Positions 14,002 to 25,100 of a stretch of DNA of 64,000 nt are shown one piece after another. Location of the stretch: positions 62,001-126,000 of the forward strand of contig JAAOMT010000594.1 of assembly GCA_016748015.1 (NCBI GenBank), given 5' to 3'. Below the pieces are notes generated by a model that did not search any database, was not told the DNA's origin, and saw only the letters and a list, made by a program, of their open reading frames with translations. Both the position numbers and the translations under genes were made by a program. The stretch's first letter is position 1. Every line of letters begins with the position of its first letter. Source of the DNA: Geosiphon pyriformis (lineage: Eukaryota > Glomeromycota > Glomeromycetes > Archaeosporales > Geosiphonaceae).

Positions 14002-17000
14002 ATGGGCGAAATCTCCGAAGACGTTTTTGGTAGTAACGAAGATTCTAAACCTCTTATTGGAATTATTTATCCACCCCCCGACATTAGAAGTATCCTATCT
14101 CTCTTGATTCCGCGTTTGGGTCCGTTAACTTAGCCGCTGCTTTTAATGGGTATACTTCCCAAAGGCAAAATCCGTAGTTTCTTACTATTGACCTTGTTTT
14201 TAAAGCTTTAATAAAGGTGCTGTCTGTCTACTTGTAGTTTGGCTGTAACCCTTATTGACCTGTGTCGGTCAGCTATCTTTTAGTTTGTTAAGCCTTAACT
14301 ATCCCACTTTTTAGATATTGTGGATAGAACTGCCGTTTTTGTTGCCAGGAATGGCATTCAATTTGAAGAGCGAATACGAGAAAATGAGAAGCACAATGCA
14401 AAGTTCAGCTTTTTGAATCCAAATGATCCATATCATGCCTATTACCAATACAAGATCACAGAGACTAAAGAGGGCAAAGGTTTGTGTTCTTTTATTTTGA
14501 CCAGTTTTTATTTATAAATTATGATTCTCATTTCTGAAATCACACAGTTCCAAAGAAAGCTGAAACGAAGGATGTTAAGCCTGAGAAACGGAATGAAGGG
14601 CCGCTCATTAAAGCTCCCCCAAAAGAACCTCCTCCTTTTGAATTTATGACTGATATGCCAGCCATTTCAGCTCAGGACCTGTAAGTTGACCTATGAGCGA
14701 GCTCAGATAAATTTCTGAAAATCTTTTCAATAATATCTTAAATCTTTTTAGGGATATCCTCAAACTCACCGCTCAATTTGTAGCCCGCAATGGTCGTCAA
14801 TTCATGACTGCTCTTTCGCAGAGAGAGCAAAGAAATTATCAATTCGACTTCCTTCGCCCAAACCATAGTTTGTTCAATTATTTTACCAAGCTTGTCGAAC
14901 AATACACAAAAGTTTTGATACCGCCCAAAAATTTGAATGAAAAGTTGAAAGCGAACACTGAAAACAAATATCAAATTCTAAGTAGAGTCATGCAACGCGT
15001 AGATTATGCAGCCTTTCAAGAAGAAGAACGCAAGAAAGCTGAAGAGAAAGAAGATCAAGAAAAAAGTATGTCGTTTCACCACTCACTTTGAATTTTTCAA
15101 CTCACAAAATTTTACAATAAATTACAATAAGTTTTCTTGATTGATTGGCACTAGTCGCGTATGCCTCGATAGATTGGCATGATTTCGTAATTGTAGAAAC
15201 AGTTGAATTTACCGAGGCCGACGAAACCATTGATCTTCCACCTCCCATGAGTATAATGGAACTAGAAAACATGACCTTAGCTCAAAAAAGGATGGCATCA
15301 GTAGTTATAGAAACACCCCAGGACGATAAGGGTGCAGAAATGGACATGGAGGTATGCGAAATATTTTCCATTCGTCCTCAATATAATCTCATATACATGT
15401 TTTCTTCAATAGATGGACGATGACGTGGATATGGAAGATGATGATGACGAACAAACAGAACAGGATGCTGACGGTGAAACGGAACCAGAGTTTCCTATCG
15501 TTGAAATCAAACCACCAGACACAAGTGCTCCAATAAATATTCGTAAAGATTATACACCCAAAGGTAAATTAAATTCTTTGTTGCAGCAAATAAATAAGAT
15601 TCCAAATCAAAACTAAAAGAATGAATATCACTCATAATGTTTAGTGCTTGGGCCGAAGACAACTACAAGAAAGCCTACACAAATCTGTCCTCGTTGTAAA
15701 CAAGCTATCCCAGTAGATGAAATGGATCAACATGTGCGTGTGGAATTATTAGATCCTAAATGGAAAGAGCAAAAGCTTGCTGCAGAAGCGAAAAAGAAAG
15801 AATCTAACTTGCTACAAGAAGGTTAGATTAAATCCTCTTCAAATAGTTGATCTATAAAAAAATGAACCCCCATTTAATTGCTTTCTAAATTAGGTACTGA
15901 TGTTGCCAAGAATCTCAAGGCATTTTCGGGATATCGTTCTGACATCTTCGGGACTGAAGAAACAGAGATTGGTCGCAAGGTTTGTCTAAATATTCTGAAT
16001 CCTCTTGCAACTTCATTATTAATGTACAAAAACATAATAGATTGGAGAAGAAGAGGAAAAAAGAAAAAGGATTGAAAAAGAGAAAGTTGTATGGGATGGT
16101 CATACGGCCTCGATCAATATGGCCACGCAGCGCGCCGCCGCCGGCGTGTCAATTGACGAACAAATTGCCGCCATTCATCGGAGTAAAGGTCTAACGAGGT
16201 ATTATAATGTTTCTTTTTCGCTCGTGATCATTTAAAAATATTAAATTGATTTTGTTTCAATAGCGATAGTGACTCGAAGATTGGACCAAGGATACCATTA
16301 TCACAGGATCCTCAGCAACACTTATTGCATCAACCTTCTCCCCAACACCAACTTCTGCAGCATCAACTCCAACCTCTTCAAGGAGCTTCATCACCAAATT
16401 CTCAGCCCACTCCCTTTCCCGGTTATCCATCTCTTCCCACAACTTCTAACCCTGTAATGCCTCCTGTTTCATCTGCTGGCGTTTATTCAGGCTATGTAGC
16501 TTCTTCTGCCCCCTTTGCACATCAGCTTCCTGGATATATTGCTCCTATATCTGCACAGGTTTCTAGTTCCCATATGCATGCACGGCCACCAATGCCATCT
16601 GTGCCGCAATCTCTTAACCGCCCAACTCAACCACAAATTATGTCTGTTGCACCGCCACCTCTTCCACCCGCACCTCCTTCCCTACCCTCATCAGGATCCA
16701 ATGGAACTCAAGAAATTGGTCGTGCAAATGAAGAATCCGAATTCACTCTTGGCCCATCTAATAAGCGACAAAAGATAGAAGGGATTGGAGGACTAGTATC
16801 TGAGGATATCTGGCTTTCCAACAATCAAGTAAACAAAAAAAATTCAGTTTTGAATTTTGTTCGTGTTCGGACTGGTATATTTCCATATTAAACTTTTTTC
16901 TGCCTTGTCGCATATACAGGCTGTTATCACGTTGCAAATACAATGTCCTTCAATTCCTGAGAAACCTGAATGGAATTGCCATGGCCAAACTATCCTTTTT

Positions 17001-17204
17001 GGAAATTTACCTCTTACAACTTTAGTTTCATCGTTGAAAGAAAAAATTGCTACTCAATTGGGTTTCCCAACCGGAAGACAAAAATTAAGTTTGGGGGGAA
17101 GCGGCGCTGTAATGAAGAATCAAGTAACGTTGGCTTATTACAATATGGAGGATGGTGGAATCATAGGTTTACAAGTCAAAGATCGTGGAGGCGCAAAAAA
17201 ATGA
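14002..17204 (+). CDS. SF3A1: Splicing factor 3A subunit 1 (SF3a120/Prp21)
   Basis: SF3A1 is the large subunit of SF3a, which joins SF3b and the U2 snRNP to form the active 17S particle in the nucleus. Eleven exons (14002-14089, 14315-14479, 14548-14680, 14752-15065, 15155-15351, 15413-15563, 15645-15821, 15894-15979, 16041-16198, 16264-16828, 16920-17204) sum to 772 residues (human 793). In order: GIIYPPPDIR, SURP1 (FVARNGIQFEERI, FLNPNDPYHAYYQYK), SURP2 (LTAQFVARNGRQFMTAL, YQFDFLRPNHSLFNYF), SF3A-binding segment AYASIDWHDFVIVETV, an acidic Asp/Glu run, a C-x2-C motif (CPRCKQ) in ICPRCKQAIPVDEMDQH, the RSDIFGTEETEIG block, VVWDGHTASI, a Pro/Gln-rich region, and a C-terminal ubiquitin-like domain ending LQVKDRGGAKK. 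An in-frame ATG at 13945 would add 19 residues; 14002 is preferred because the family's conserved sequence begins soon after. A poly(A) signal lies at 17328. Confidence 0.94.
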
Positions 17205-17464
17205 AAGAACCGGATAAAAATTAAATTACACGGCTATTTATATCGAAACATAAAGATCCTTTAATCAAAAAAGCTGGGCATTTAGTTTCGACTATTCAAG
17301 TCAATCGCATCAGGTAATTTGTGAATCAATAAAAGCTTTCTGTGTGTAAATTCACATACTTATGCTTTTATGGAAAGATGTCTCAGATTAGAGGAGCTTA
17401 GATCTTTTTCATAATTTCCTAGAATATTATTTTCGATGAACTTGAACCTAGATAGATCGAGCAA
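17205..17464. other. Convergent 3' region of SF3A1 and the UCH gene
   Basis: The 260 bp between the two facing stop codons must hold both 3' ends. A canonical AATAAA on the plus strand at 17328-17333 suits SF3A1. I did not find an equally clear signal for the minus-strand gene before it enters SF3A1, so the two transcripts may overlap at their ends. Confidence 0.5.
17328..17333 (+). terminator. AATAAA polyadenylation signal for SF3A1
   Basis: Canonical hexamer AATAAA, 124 bp after the SF3A1 stop codon, followed by T/GT-rich sequence (TTTCTGTGTGT) as expected downstream of a cleavage site. Confidence 0.5.
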
Positions 17465-18944
17465 TTATTCCCCTTTTTTTTTCTTTTCAACAAGCTCCTT
17501 TTTTCTTTTTTCCGCCTCTTTTTTAGCGTATTCGATTTGTGCTTGCAAACACCCGTGTTCAGCCAAAATCTGAAGAAGTTTATAAATCAAAGGAATGAAA
17601 TTGTGCCTGCGCAGCGAATTATCTCGCTAATAATATAGCGTAATATAAAAATGAAATTTAACAAATAGCTGAGAATGTATGTTCATCAGATAACTTTACG
17701 TCTTACCTCATATTTCCGGAATTTTTCTTTTTCCAGATCTATCTTATGGAGAAGTGAATGTTTTTCACCTATAAGTCGCACCACTTCTTGTTCTTCATTA
17801 CCATTTCTAGCATTTTGAATAAGTATATCCAGTTCAGATATACGCTCCCTATACAAATCTTCCCGGTTTTTGATTAGGGCCATCAAATTGAACCGAATCT
17901 CTGCTGATGTATAACGAGCCATTCTTTCCTGTATTACTGGTCGTACTTTTTTTAGCCAATCCTCTTCCGTACAGGGACCTATAATAAAAGTATATAATCA
18001 ATAAAAGCAAACTCTAACATTGATTCTGGTTTATGTTCACAGTTTTTACCTAAATTGACAGGCCCTGCGCTAAGCCCATCTAATTCGAATAGCGCACCAT
18101 TAATTGGGACATATGAAATGAAATGAAATAAATCGTCTTTTTCGGCATCGTTGTTTTGTGAATCAGAAACAAAGGGATCAGAACGGGCAAAACTGTTGTG
18201 AACGGATCGCATAAGCTCACTGTTGGTTATTGCTAAGCCTTTGTCCTGTTAACATTATATATTGGCCAACTACGTCAATGACTGTTAAATTAAAGATGAA
18301 AGAATACGTAGCGAAATAATATGGTTTCGACTGACGTATGGATCAAAATCTTTTGTAAAATCTTTATAGGATTCTAATTCTTGGCCCAGTTTGATGAATG
18401 GACTGTTCAATAAAATTGAGAGAATGGCTTGTGTTGCGCAGGCATTATTAATAACCTATGCAAGATTTATTTAGTTTGAAAGAGTTTAAAAGGTGGCATC
18501 AGAAAAGAAGATAAATTACCTGTTTGGCAAAATAAACTTGCTCATCAATTAGTAAATTCGCATCAGGATGCAATTTTGAACTGTCGTTCCCACCTTGCCA
18601 TTTGAATAGAAAGATTAGGCCGTAAACTGGTCTATCAAGAGAAGATAAAGGATATGAAAAGAATTTAATGACGAAGGAAGCAAGTATCATTAAGAAAATT
18701 CTTTAAATAATACTTTAAATCCTCTAAAGTCTGTTCGTCTAAACTCCAAACTTCTTCAACTTGTGTCCCTTGGACTTGAAACTTCCTAATCAATTCGGTG
18801 AAAACGCCTGATTTTGCGTTTCATCAACATTAAATTTTTCCCAGTATACGGTGAATGATAAAATCATTAAAGAACTTTGGACCAAAAGGAAAGAAACGCG
18901 CCTGGATCGCTTTCAATAAGACACCAATCACCCGTGTCTGACAT
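17465..18944 (-). CDS. UCHL5: UCH37/UCHL5-type ubiquitin C-terminal hydrolase
   Basis: This is a cysteine protease of the UCH family; UCH37 trims ubiquitin chains at the 19S proteasome through Rpn13, or acts with INO80. Seven exons on the minus strand: 18944-18902, 18807-18714, 18631-18520, 18455-18336, 18245-18050, 17978-17707 and 17626-17465, summing to 332 residues (human 329). It begins [20 protein letters not shown]. The catalytic Cys lies in NNACATQAI, preceded by the oxyanion Gln of FAKQVI; the catalytic His is in [11 protein letters not shown] and the Asp in [11 protein letters not shown]. The C-terminal ULD/KEKE part follows: [38 protein letters not shown], then a Lys/Glu-rich end. 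The first intron appears to start with GC rather than GT, and that is the only choice that keeps the frame. The tail is longer than in UCHL1/L3, which supports the UCH37 class. Confidence 0.92.
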
Positions 18945-20169
18945 GCTTCCTGTAAACGTGCAAAAGAATGTTTGTGACCAACAGATATAAGATTTCAATC
19001 TTTAATTTCTGTTCCACAAACAAGAATCACATATTTCAAGTTTCCCAAGTAATTTTTTTTTTATATAAAAGGATTTTAGAATAAAAAAGAATGATTGTAA
19101 TTAAAAGCAATTTCATGCTTTAAATTTTTCATATTTTTTGCAATGAGTATATACTGTTTTTTATTGTGAAAAAGAATTATTATGTTTATTTTGTTTTTAT
19201 CAAATATCAATTACATTTTAATAAGTTGTAGCATTTGTATAAAATATAATGTTAATAATAATATTATTAAAAATTTAAATAAAACGAAAATAAGTTGTAA
19301 TAATTTATATAATAATAATAATTTGTTTTAATAAAAATTTTGCAAATAAATAATTCAATAACTTGAAATAATTTAATATAATACTCAACCTAAAAAAAAC
19401 AATATTTATTTATTATTGTTTATAATTAAATAATTACATAAATATAAATTCGACAAAAAAATATAATTAATAAATAAATAAAAATTTATAAAAAATTAAT
19501 TTTATAATAAAAACTATTAATTTTTTTTAATAAATAGTTTATAACAAAATTATTTATAATTAAAGTAATTAAAATTTTTAAAAATTACTATTATTAATTT
19601 TTTTTCATTTTTGGATTATTTAAATTATTTATTTAAAATAAACTAAAATATTTATTAAGCTATTTTTAAAATAAATTCAAAATTTTAATTTAATTTAAAA
19701 ATTAATATTTATTATAATTTAAATAATGTTTTTTGCTTTTATTGTTTTTATAAATATAATCTAATCAATTATTTTTTAAATAATTTAATTATTATATATT
19801 AAATATAAATAATTTTATAAACAACACATAATTAGTTACTTTAATTAATTAAAACTACTATAATTTAAAATTCTGTGTATTTATTTTTTAATTCAAATAT
19901 TTAAATAATTTTTTATATTAAATATTTTAAAAACTAATAGTTTAAAAAATTATTATTTACAAAAAAAATTAATATAATATTCATATTATTATTATTATTA
20001 TTATATAATTAAATTATTTTAAATCTTTTTTTGTTATAACAAAATATAAAGCACTTTAAATTAAACATAACTTATATATTTTTTATATATAATAGCCAGT
20101 TAATTTTAAATTTATGTTTTTAATAATAAATTTTTTTTAATAATTAAATTAAACAGTTTATAACAAAGC
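18945..20169. other. UCH upstream region and AT-rich spacer
   Basis: The first 100 bp upstream of the UCH start is ordinary sequence and probably holds its promoter. From about 19050 to 20150 the DNA is nearly all A/T, with no open frame and no recognisable transposon protein. The composition changes abruptly at about 20170, where LINE copy A begins. Confidence 0.6.
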
Positions 20170-20328
20170 AAAATAAAACTTCTTTCTCGCCTACTTCCCA
20201 AAGTCCTGAAAAAGTGCATATTTTGAAAGAAGTTTTTTGCTACTCGTATTTTTGTCACTATTCAGTTAGATACTTCAAAACCATTTCTGTTCAAATACAA
20301 GACTACTGTCAGCGGTGGCATTTCTGTT

Positions 20329-22131
20329 ATGAAAGAGTCCAAGAAGAAGTCGCTTTCTGGTGCAGCTGTAGTCGACTCCTCTTCCAGGAAGAAACGCAAA
20401 GGCAGATTGCTAAAGGAACCTGTCAAGATGGTTGGTGTCTCTGCAGGTGGTGCCTCTGGTGACTTGGTTGGGCATGTGAGTGGAAATACTACTGAGTTGG
20501 AAAGTGTCGATATGGAAGAAGAGTATCTGATCGAAGAAACAAGCTTTCAGCTTGAGAGTGAGGAAGAGTCAGAAGTTGATGACACTAAGACAACACCCAA
20601 GGGTCCCAAGAGAATTGTTACCAAGTGTGTTCTTGGAAAGCCTCTAGGTACTATTGATTTCGGCAAACGAAGCAATGATGATGACAATGTTTTGGATGAT
20701 TCTATCCTCCTTCCACCACCTCTTCCACTTAAATCTTCTGTTCAAATCTCTGTTCGTAAATCCTTTGCTCTGAATATTGATTTTGTGGCTGTTTCTGGGA
20801 AATCATCTTAGGATAAATTACATTTTGTCAGAAAACTTTTCTCTGGTGTGAATGGTTTTGGGGGGGCTTCTACTCCCTCAAAATTTGGTGGAATCATTCG
20901 GGCTACATTCACTTCTGAAGAAGCGATGATGACTGCAGCAAATCTGGCTAATGACCGTGGTGTTGTGGTGAACACCGATCTCAAGCACCCTGTCAACAAT
21001 TGTACAAATCAGGCAATTGTGCTAAAAAAAATTCCTGTGGGAACATCTTTGGAGGCTGTGCATGCAACTGTAGCCGAATTTGGCATCATCAGGTCGATCA
21101 AAATGCAGCTGGTGGGTTTATGGCAAAAGACGATCATTGAATTGGAAGATCAAGACCAGGCTGATTTTTTGGCCTCTAAGTGGTTTATCCTCATTGGGAA
21201 GAACGTGGTTCGGGTGGCCAGAGCTGATATCGACAAACAATCGTGGGATGCCAGGGATAATTTTAGGACTTTGCTATATACCCTCCCCATAGGAACTACT
21301 GCTCATGATTTATGGGATTTTATTGGTTCTATTGGTGGGAAAACCTGCTTTATCGATCGCAATCCTGTCAGTTATTCTCGCACCTGCTGTGCCACTATGT
21401 GTTTTAACTCAGAAGTGGAATTAGTTAATACAATGGCAACAACTCCAGTTATAAAAGGCTTTGGTCTCCGTTGGTCTCGTCTTTCTTTGGCTTCATGTGC
21501 GGTTTGTAAGAATTTTGGTTATACTTTCCTTAGTTGTAGAACAGTCAAAGATGCTGGGATTGCAGGAGACAGAAAGACTCCTCTTTCGGCTTAGGACCAA
21601 TCCAGATTGGCAAAAATTTATGCAAAGAAATCTGCGCCTATCTCTCGTCCTTTGGCTTTTGGTGGTAAAACTTGGGCGTCGGTAGTTGGCGCTCCCTCTG
21701 CTCCCTCTCTCTTTGATAGTAAGACATGTTTTGGTTTCATCATTAATGGTAGACCTGCCCCTTCTGTTACAAAAGACCTAGAAAAAAGATTGGTCAGTAT
21801 TGAAGATGGTCTTGTCAGTCTCGCAAAACAAATTAATGGGTTGACTAAGAGATTGGAGCTGCTTGTGCCAGTGGTCCCCCAGCCTGGTCACAGATGCCAG
21901 CTTCCAGTGACCAACCCACCACAGAATTCGGAAAGTAATGTGACGTTGGAAATGGACTTGAGTATAACTGATGGCCATGAGTTTGCCATGATTATGGACT
22001 TGTCCACATCCCCCCATGTTGTCAAGTTAGAAAATATGTTGGAGGACCTTTCCAAATCTGTGTTGAGCTTGTCCACTCGTTTTGATAGTCTGGTTTTGGC
22101 TGGTAGTGCGAACTTCCAATCCCCCTCCTAA
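20329..22131 (+). pseudogene. LINE A ORF1: tandem RRM-like RNA-binding protein with Cys knuckle
   Basis: One frame of 601 codons is interrupted by TAG at 20809 and TAG at 21592. ORF1 proteins bind element RNA and chaperone target-primed reverse transcription. Seen here: a basic N-terminus (KKRKGRLLK), an acidic stretch (DMEEEYLIEE), two segments with RRM-like alternation (about 20850-21230, AIVLKKIPVGTS; about 21270-21440, LLYTLPIGTTAHDL), a knuckle-like CAVCKNFGYTFLSC (C-x2-C-x4-Y-x4-C, with Tyr where His is usual), and a C-terminal region with heptad character (LEKRLVSIEDGLVSLAKQI). At the second stop the related copy at 63.6 kb reads TSQDQ, so the TAG replaces a Gln codon (CAG to TAG). Confidence 0.8.
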
Positions 22132-22157
22132 TAAGTGAATTAGTATAGAAAGTTGCT

Positions 22158-25100
22158 ATGTGCAATGTTAGAGGAATGAACAACCCTGCGAAGCAGAGTA
22201 ATATCATTTGTTGGCATAAGGACATGGACAATTCAATTTCGATTTTTACTGAAACTAAATTAAAAGATAAGATTTGGCCCTGGATCATTAACAAGTTTGA
22301 TGGAGTTTGGGTGTTTACTACTGGCTTGGATTCTGGATATCTGGATGCTGGTGTGACAGTGGTTATGAACTCTTCTTTGGCCAAACATGTGTGCAAGGTG
22401 TCCGAAATACCAGGTCAGCTCATGTCTATCAAGTTACTTTTTAAGAACAAACTCTCTGTGTCAATTTTGGGTCTTTACGCTGGTGCTTCTTCAGCAGTCT
22501 GGTTCTTTCAGGCAGGCGAAATCAACTCTATCATCGCAAAGGCTGTTAATGAATCTTCCTTTGTTATCCTCGGTGGCAATTTTAATGAAGACGGCTCTTA
22601 TAAGTGTGCGAGTTTCAAGAAGTGCCTTGATTTGGGGTTGATTAACTCTTTAGTCGGGAGCCCAGCTGTGAAAATGCCTACTTGGGAGAATTCTAGGGGT
22701 GTCAAGAGGACGATTGATTATGTGTTTGTCTCTCCAAATCTGGTTAACGCAATGGTGCGCCGTAATGTTTCAGGTGTCAGTGAGCACTTTGACACAAATC
22801 ACCAAGCTGTTTCAGTGTCTTTGGATCTAGGTGGACTTCTGGATATGCAATTGAGCTCTTTTCGCAAGCAAGCAAACAGGGACAGATGGAAGTTCAATTT
22901 CAAGGGTGCTGATGAGAGTAAATGGATCAGTTTCAAGTGTGCCACGGTGGCTAATGCAACAATGTTCTCAGATGAATTCGCTGCTTTTGTGAGGTTTTCG
23001 GATGTGGACGCAATGTGGGATGTCGTTCGCAGGATAATGATTCTTTCGGCTAATGAAGTGTTCAAGAAGAAGTGGTTCAAGGAATTTGATGGTGTCTTTA
23101 CTAAAGAGTCTTCAAGGTTTCACAAGTTGGAGCTTCTGGTTTCAAAAATTATTAGGGCATTTTGTGTGAGGTGTAATGTGAATTTTGCTTCTCTGGACAG
23201 TGTCAAAGCTTTGGTCATTCAGGATCTGGTGGACTCTGGTGTGGAATCTGATCGTGTTTGTTCTGCTCTTTTTGGTGCCAAGAAATCTTATCAAACGTCC
23301 AAGCTCATTGAATCTCAGAGTACTAAGGAAGCATACATCAAGTCTGCAATAGACAGGAGAATGGAAAGCTTTGAAGTGAATAAAGGTCATACAATTAGGA
23401 GTGTGTTGGAGTGCCCATTTTGTAAGGTTGTGTTGGATCATTTGGTAGTTGATGACGAATTGGTTTTAGACCTTGAGCAGGTCAAGTCCAAGGTGGATGC
23501 GATCATGGAAGGTTGGACTAAGAAGCGTTAGGTGGTTAATAATGTCTCAGATAATTGGCGCCTCCAATATCAGCTGTTGGAGTATGTTTTTAATGGAGCT
23601 TTTTCTGGTGTCATGTGTTCGATTGAGTATGAAGAGTTCTTTGGGGTGATTTCTGATCTTCCGGATGATAAAGCAGCTGGTTTGTCAGGTATTTCAAATG
23701 AGCTTTGGAAACATTGTGATAGGTCAGTTTTGGATATGTTGTTGGTGTTCTTGAACTCTTGTTTGTCTGGTGAATCAGTGCCCGGCCCTTGGAAGAAAGC
23801 ATGGGTATCAATGATTCCGAAACCTTATGAGTGGAAAGGTGTTTTGACGAACACACATCCTATTGCCTTGATCGAAACGGCTCGCAAGGTTCTTTCTAAG
23901 ATCCTCTCTGACAGGATTTTTTTGGCATGCAGTACTTTTGACGTGTTTCGGGGGGCCAATTTTTTGGTTCTAAAGGGTACAACAACCCGGTCTTCTATTT
24001 TTGCAATTGGTTCGGTGGTCAAAGATGCTTTGGAAAAAAACAGGGAGCTCTGGCTGGTTTTACAGGACATATGAAAGACATATGACTTGGTTGGCTGGGA
24101 GCATCTCGAAAAGAGTTTGGTCAGGATTAAGATGTGTAGCAAATTTATTCGGTTTTTTGGTGGTATTCATAGGGATTGTACCAACCGTGTCATGACTGAT
24201 TTTGGATTGACAAGCGGTTATCGTGTGCACGATGGTTTGGACCAGGGAGAGGTATTCTCTCCTCTTCTCTGGCGCATATTTTATGATTCTTTTTTGTGCA
24301 AGGTTAAAAGACAGGAAAGTGTATATGAGTATAAGCTGATTTCTCACTTTGTTTCCAAGAATGGTCATTCCAAATCCCAGGCTGGGTTTTCTTCTTTTTT
24401 TGCCATTGGTGCTTTTGTTGATAATATGATTTGGGTTGGCAGCAGCCAGATGACTATTCAACATATTCTCAATGTTGCTAGTGAATTTTTTTGTATCAAT
24501 GACATCTCTATTAACAATGACAAAATGGTAGCCATTCCTATCAATAGCAGAGTTAGCAATTCCTCTCTTTTTATCAGCGGTTTGCCCATTTCTATTGCCA
24601 AAAAAGGGGAATCTCACCGATATCTGGGCATTTTTCTGTCGACTGAGGGTCTTTTAAGGCCTAGCTTGGTTAAAGTGCATTCAGACGTTCGCTTTTTTAC
24701 CAATCTGGTGTTGAGGGAGGCGGTCTCAGATAAGCAGTTCTTGTATTTGGTGTTGGCAGTTTTGCATCCGATAGTTAGCTATAGAACTCAGTTCAGTTTT
24801 ATTCCTGTTGGCGTGTGCAACAAGTGGGATGCTCTGATTTGTAAAGGTTTGAAGCTCAAGTCTGGTTTGCCGCTCGACTTCCCCAATGATACAATTTACC
24901 ACCCTTCATTGTATGGTTTAAAGTCATTTTTTCAAGTTCAGTCTGAAAGCAAGATTGCTTCCCTTGTTAGTTTTGCGAACTCTGGTGGTATCTTGGGTCG
25001 TTTGTTTTCCCACAAGTCTCATGACTTGCAAGTTTTGTGTTGGCGCCCTGTTTATCCGTTGTGTTCTCCTGTTCGTATTCGTGTCAGTACATCTAATAAC

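Noticed and set aside
16257-16457. Short ORFs on both strands inside the Pro/Gln-rich exon of SF3A1
   Set aside because: They are shadows of a low-complexity coding exon.
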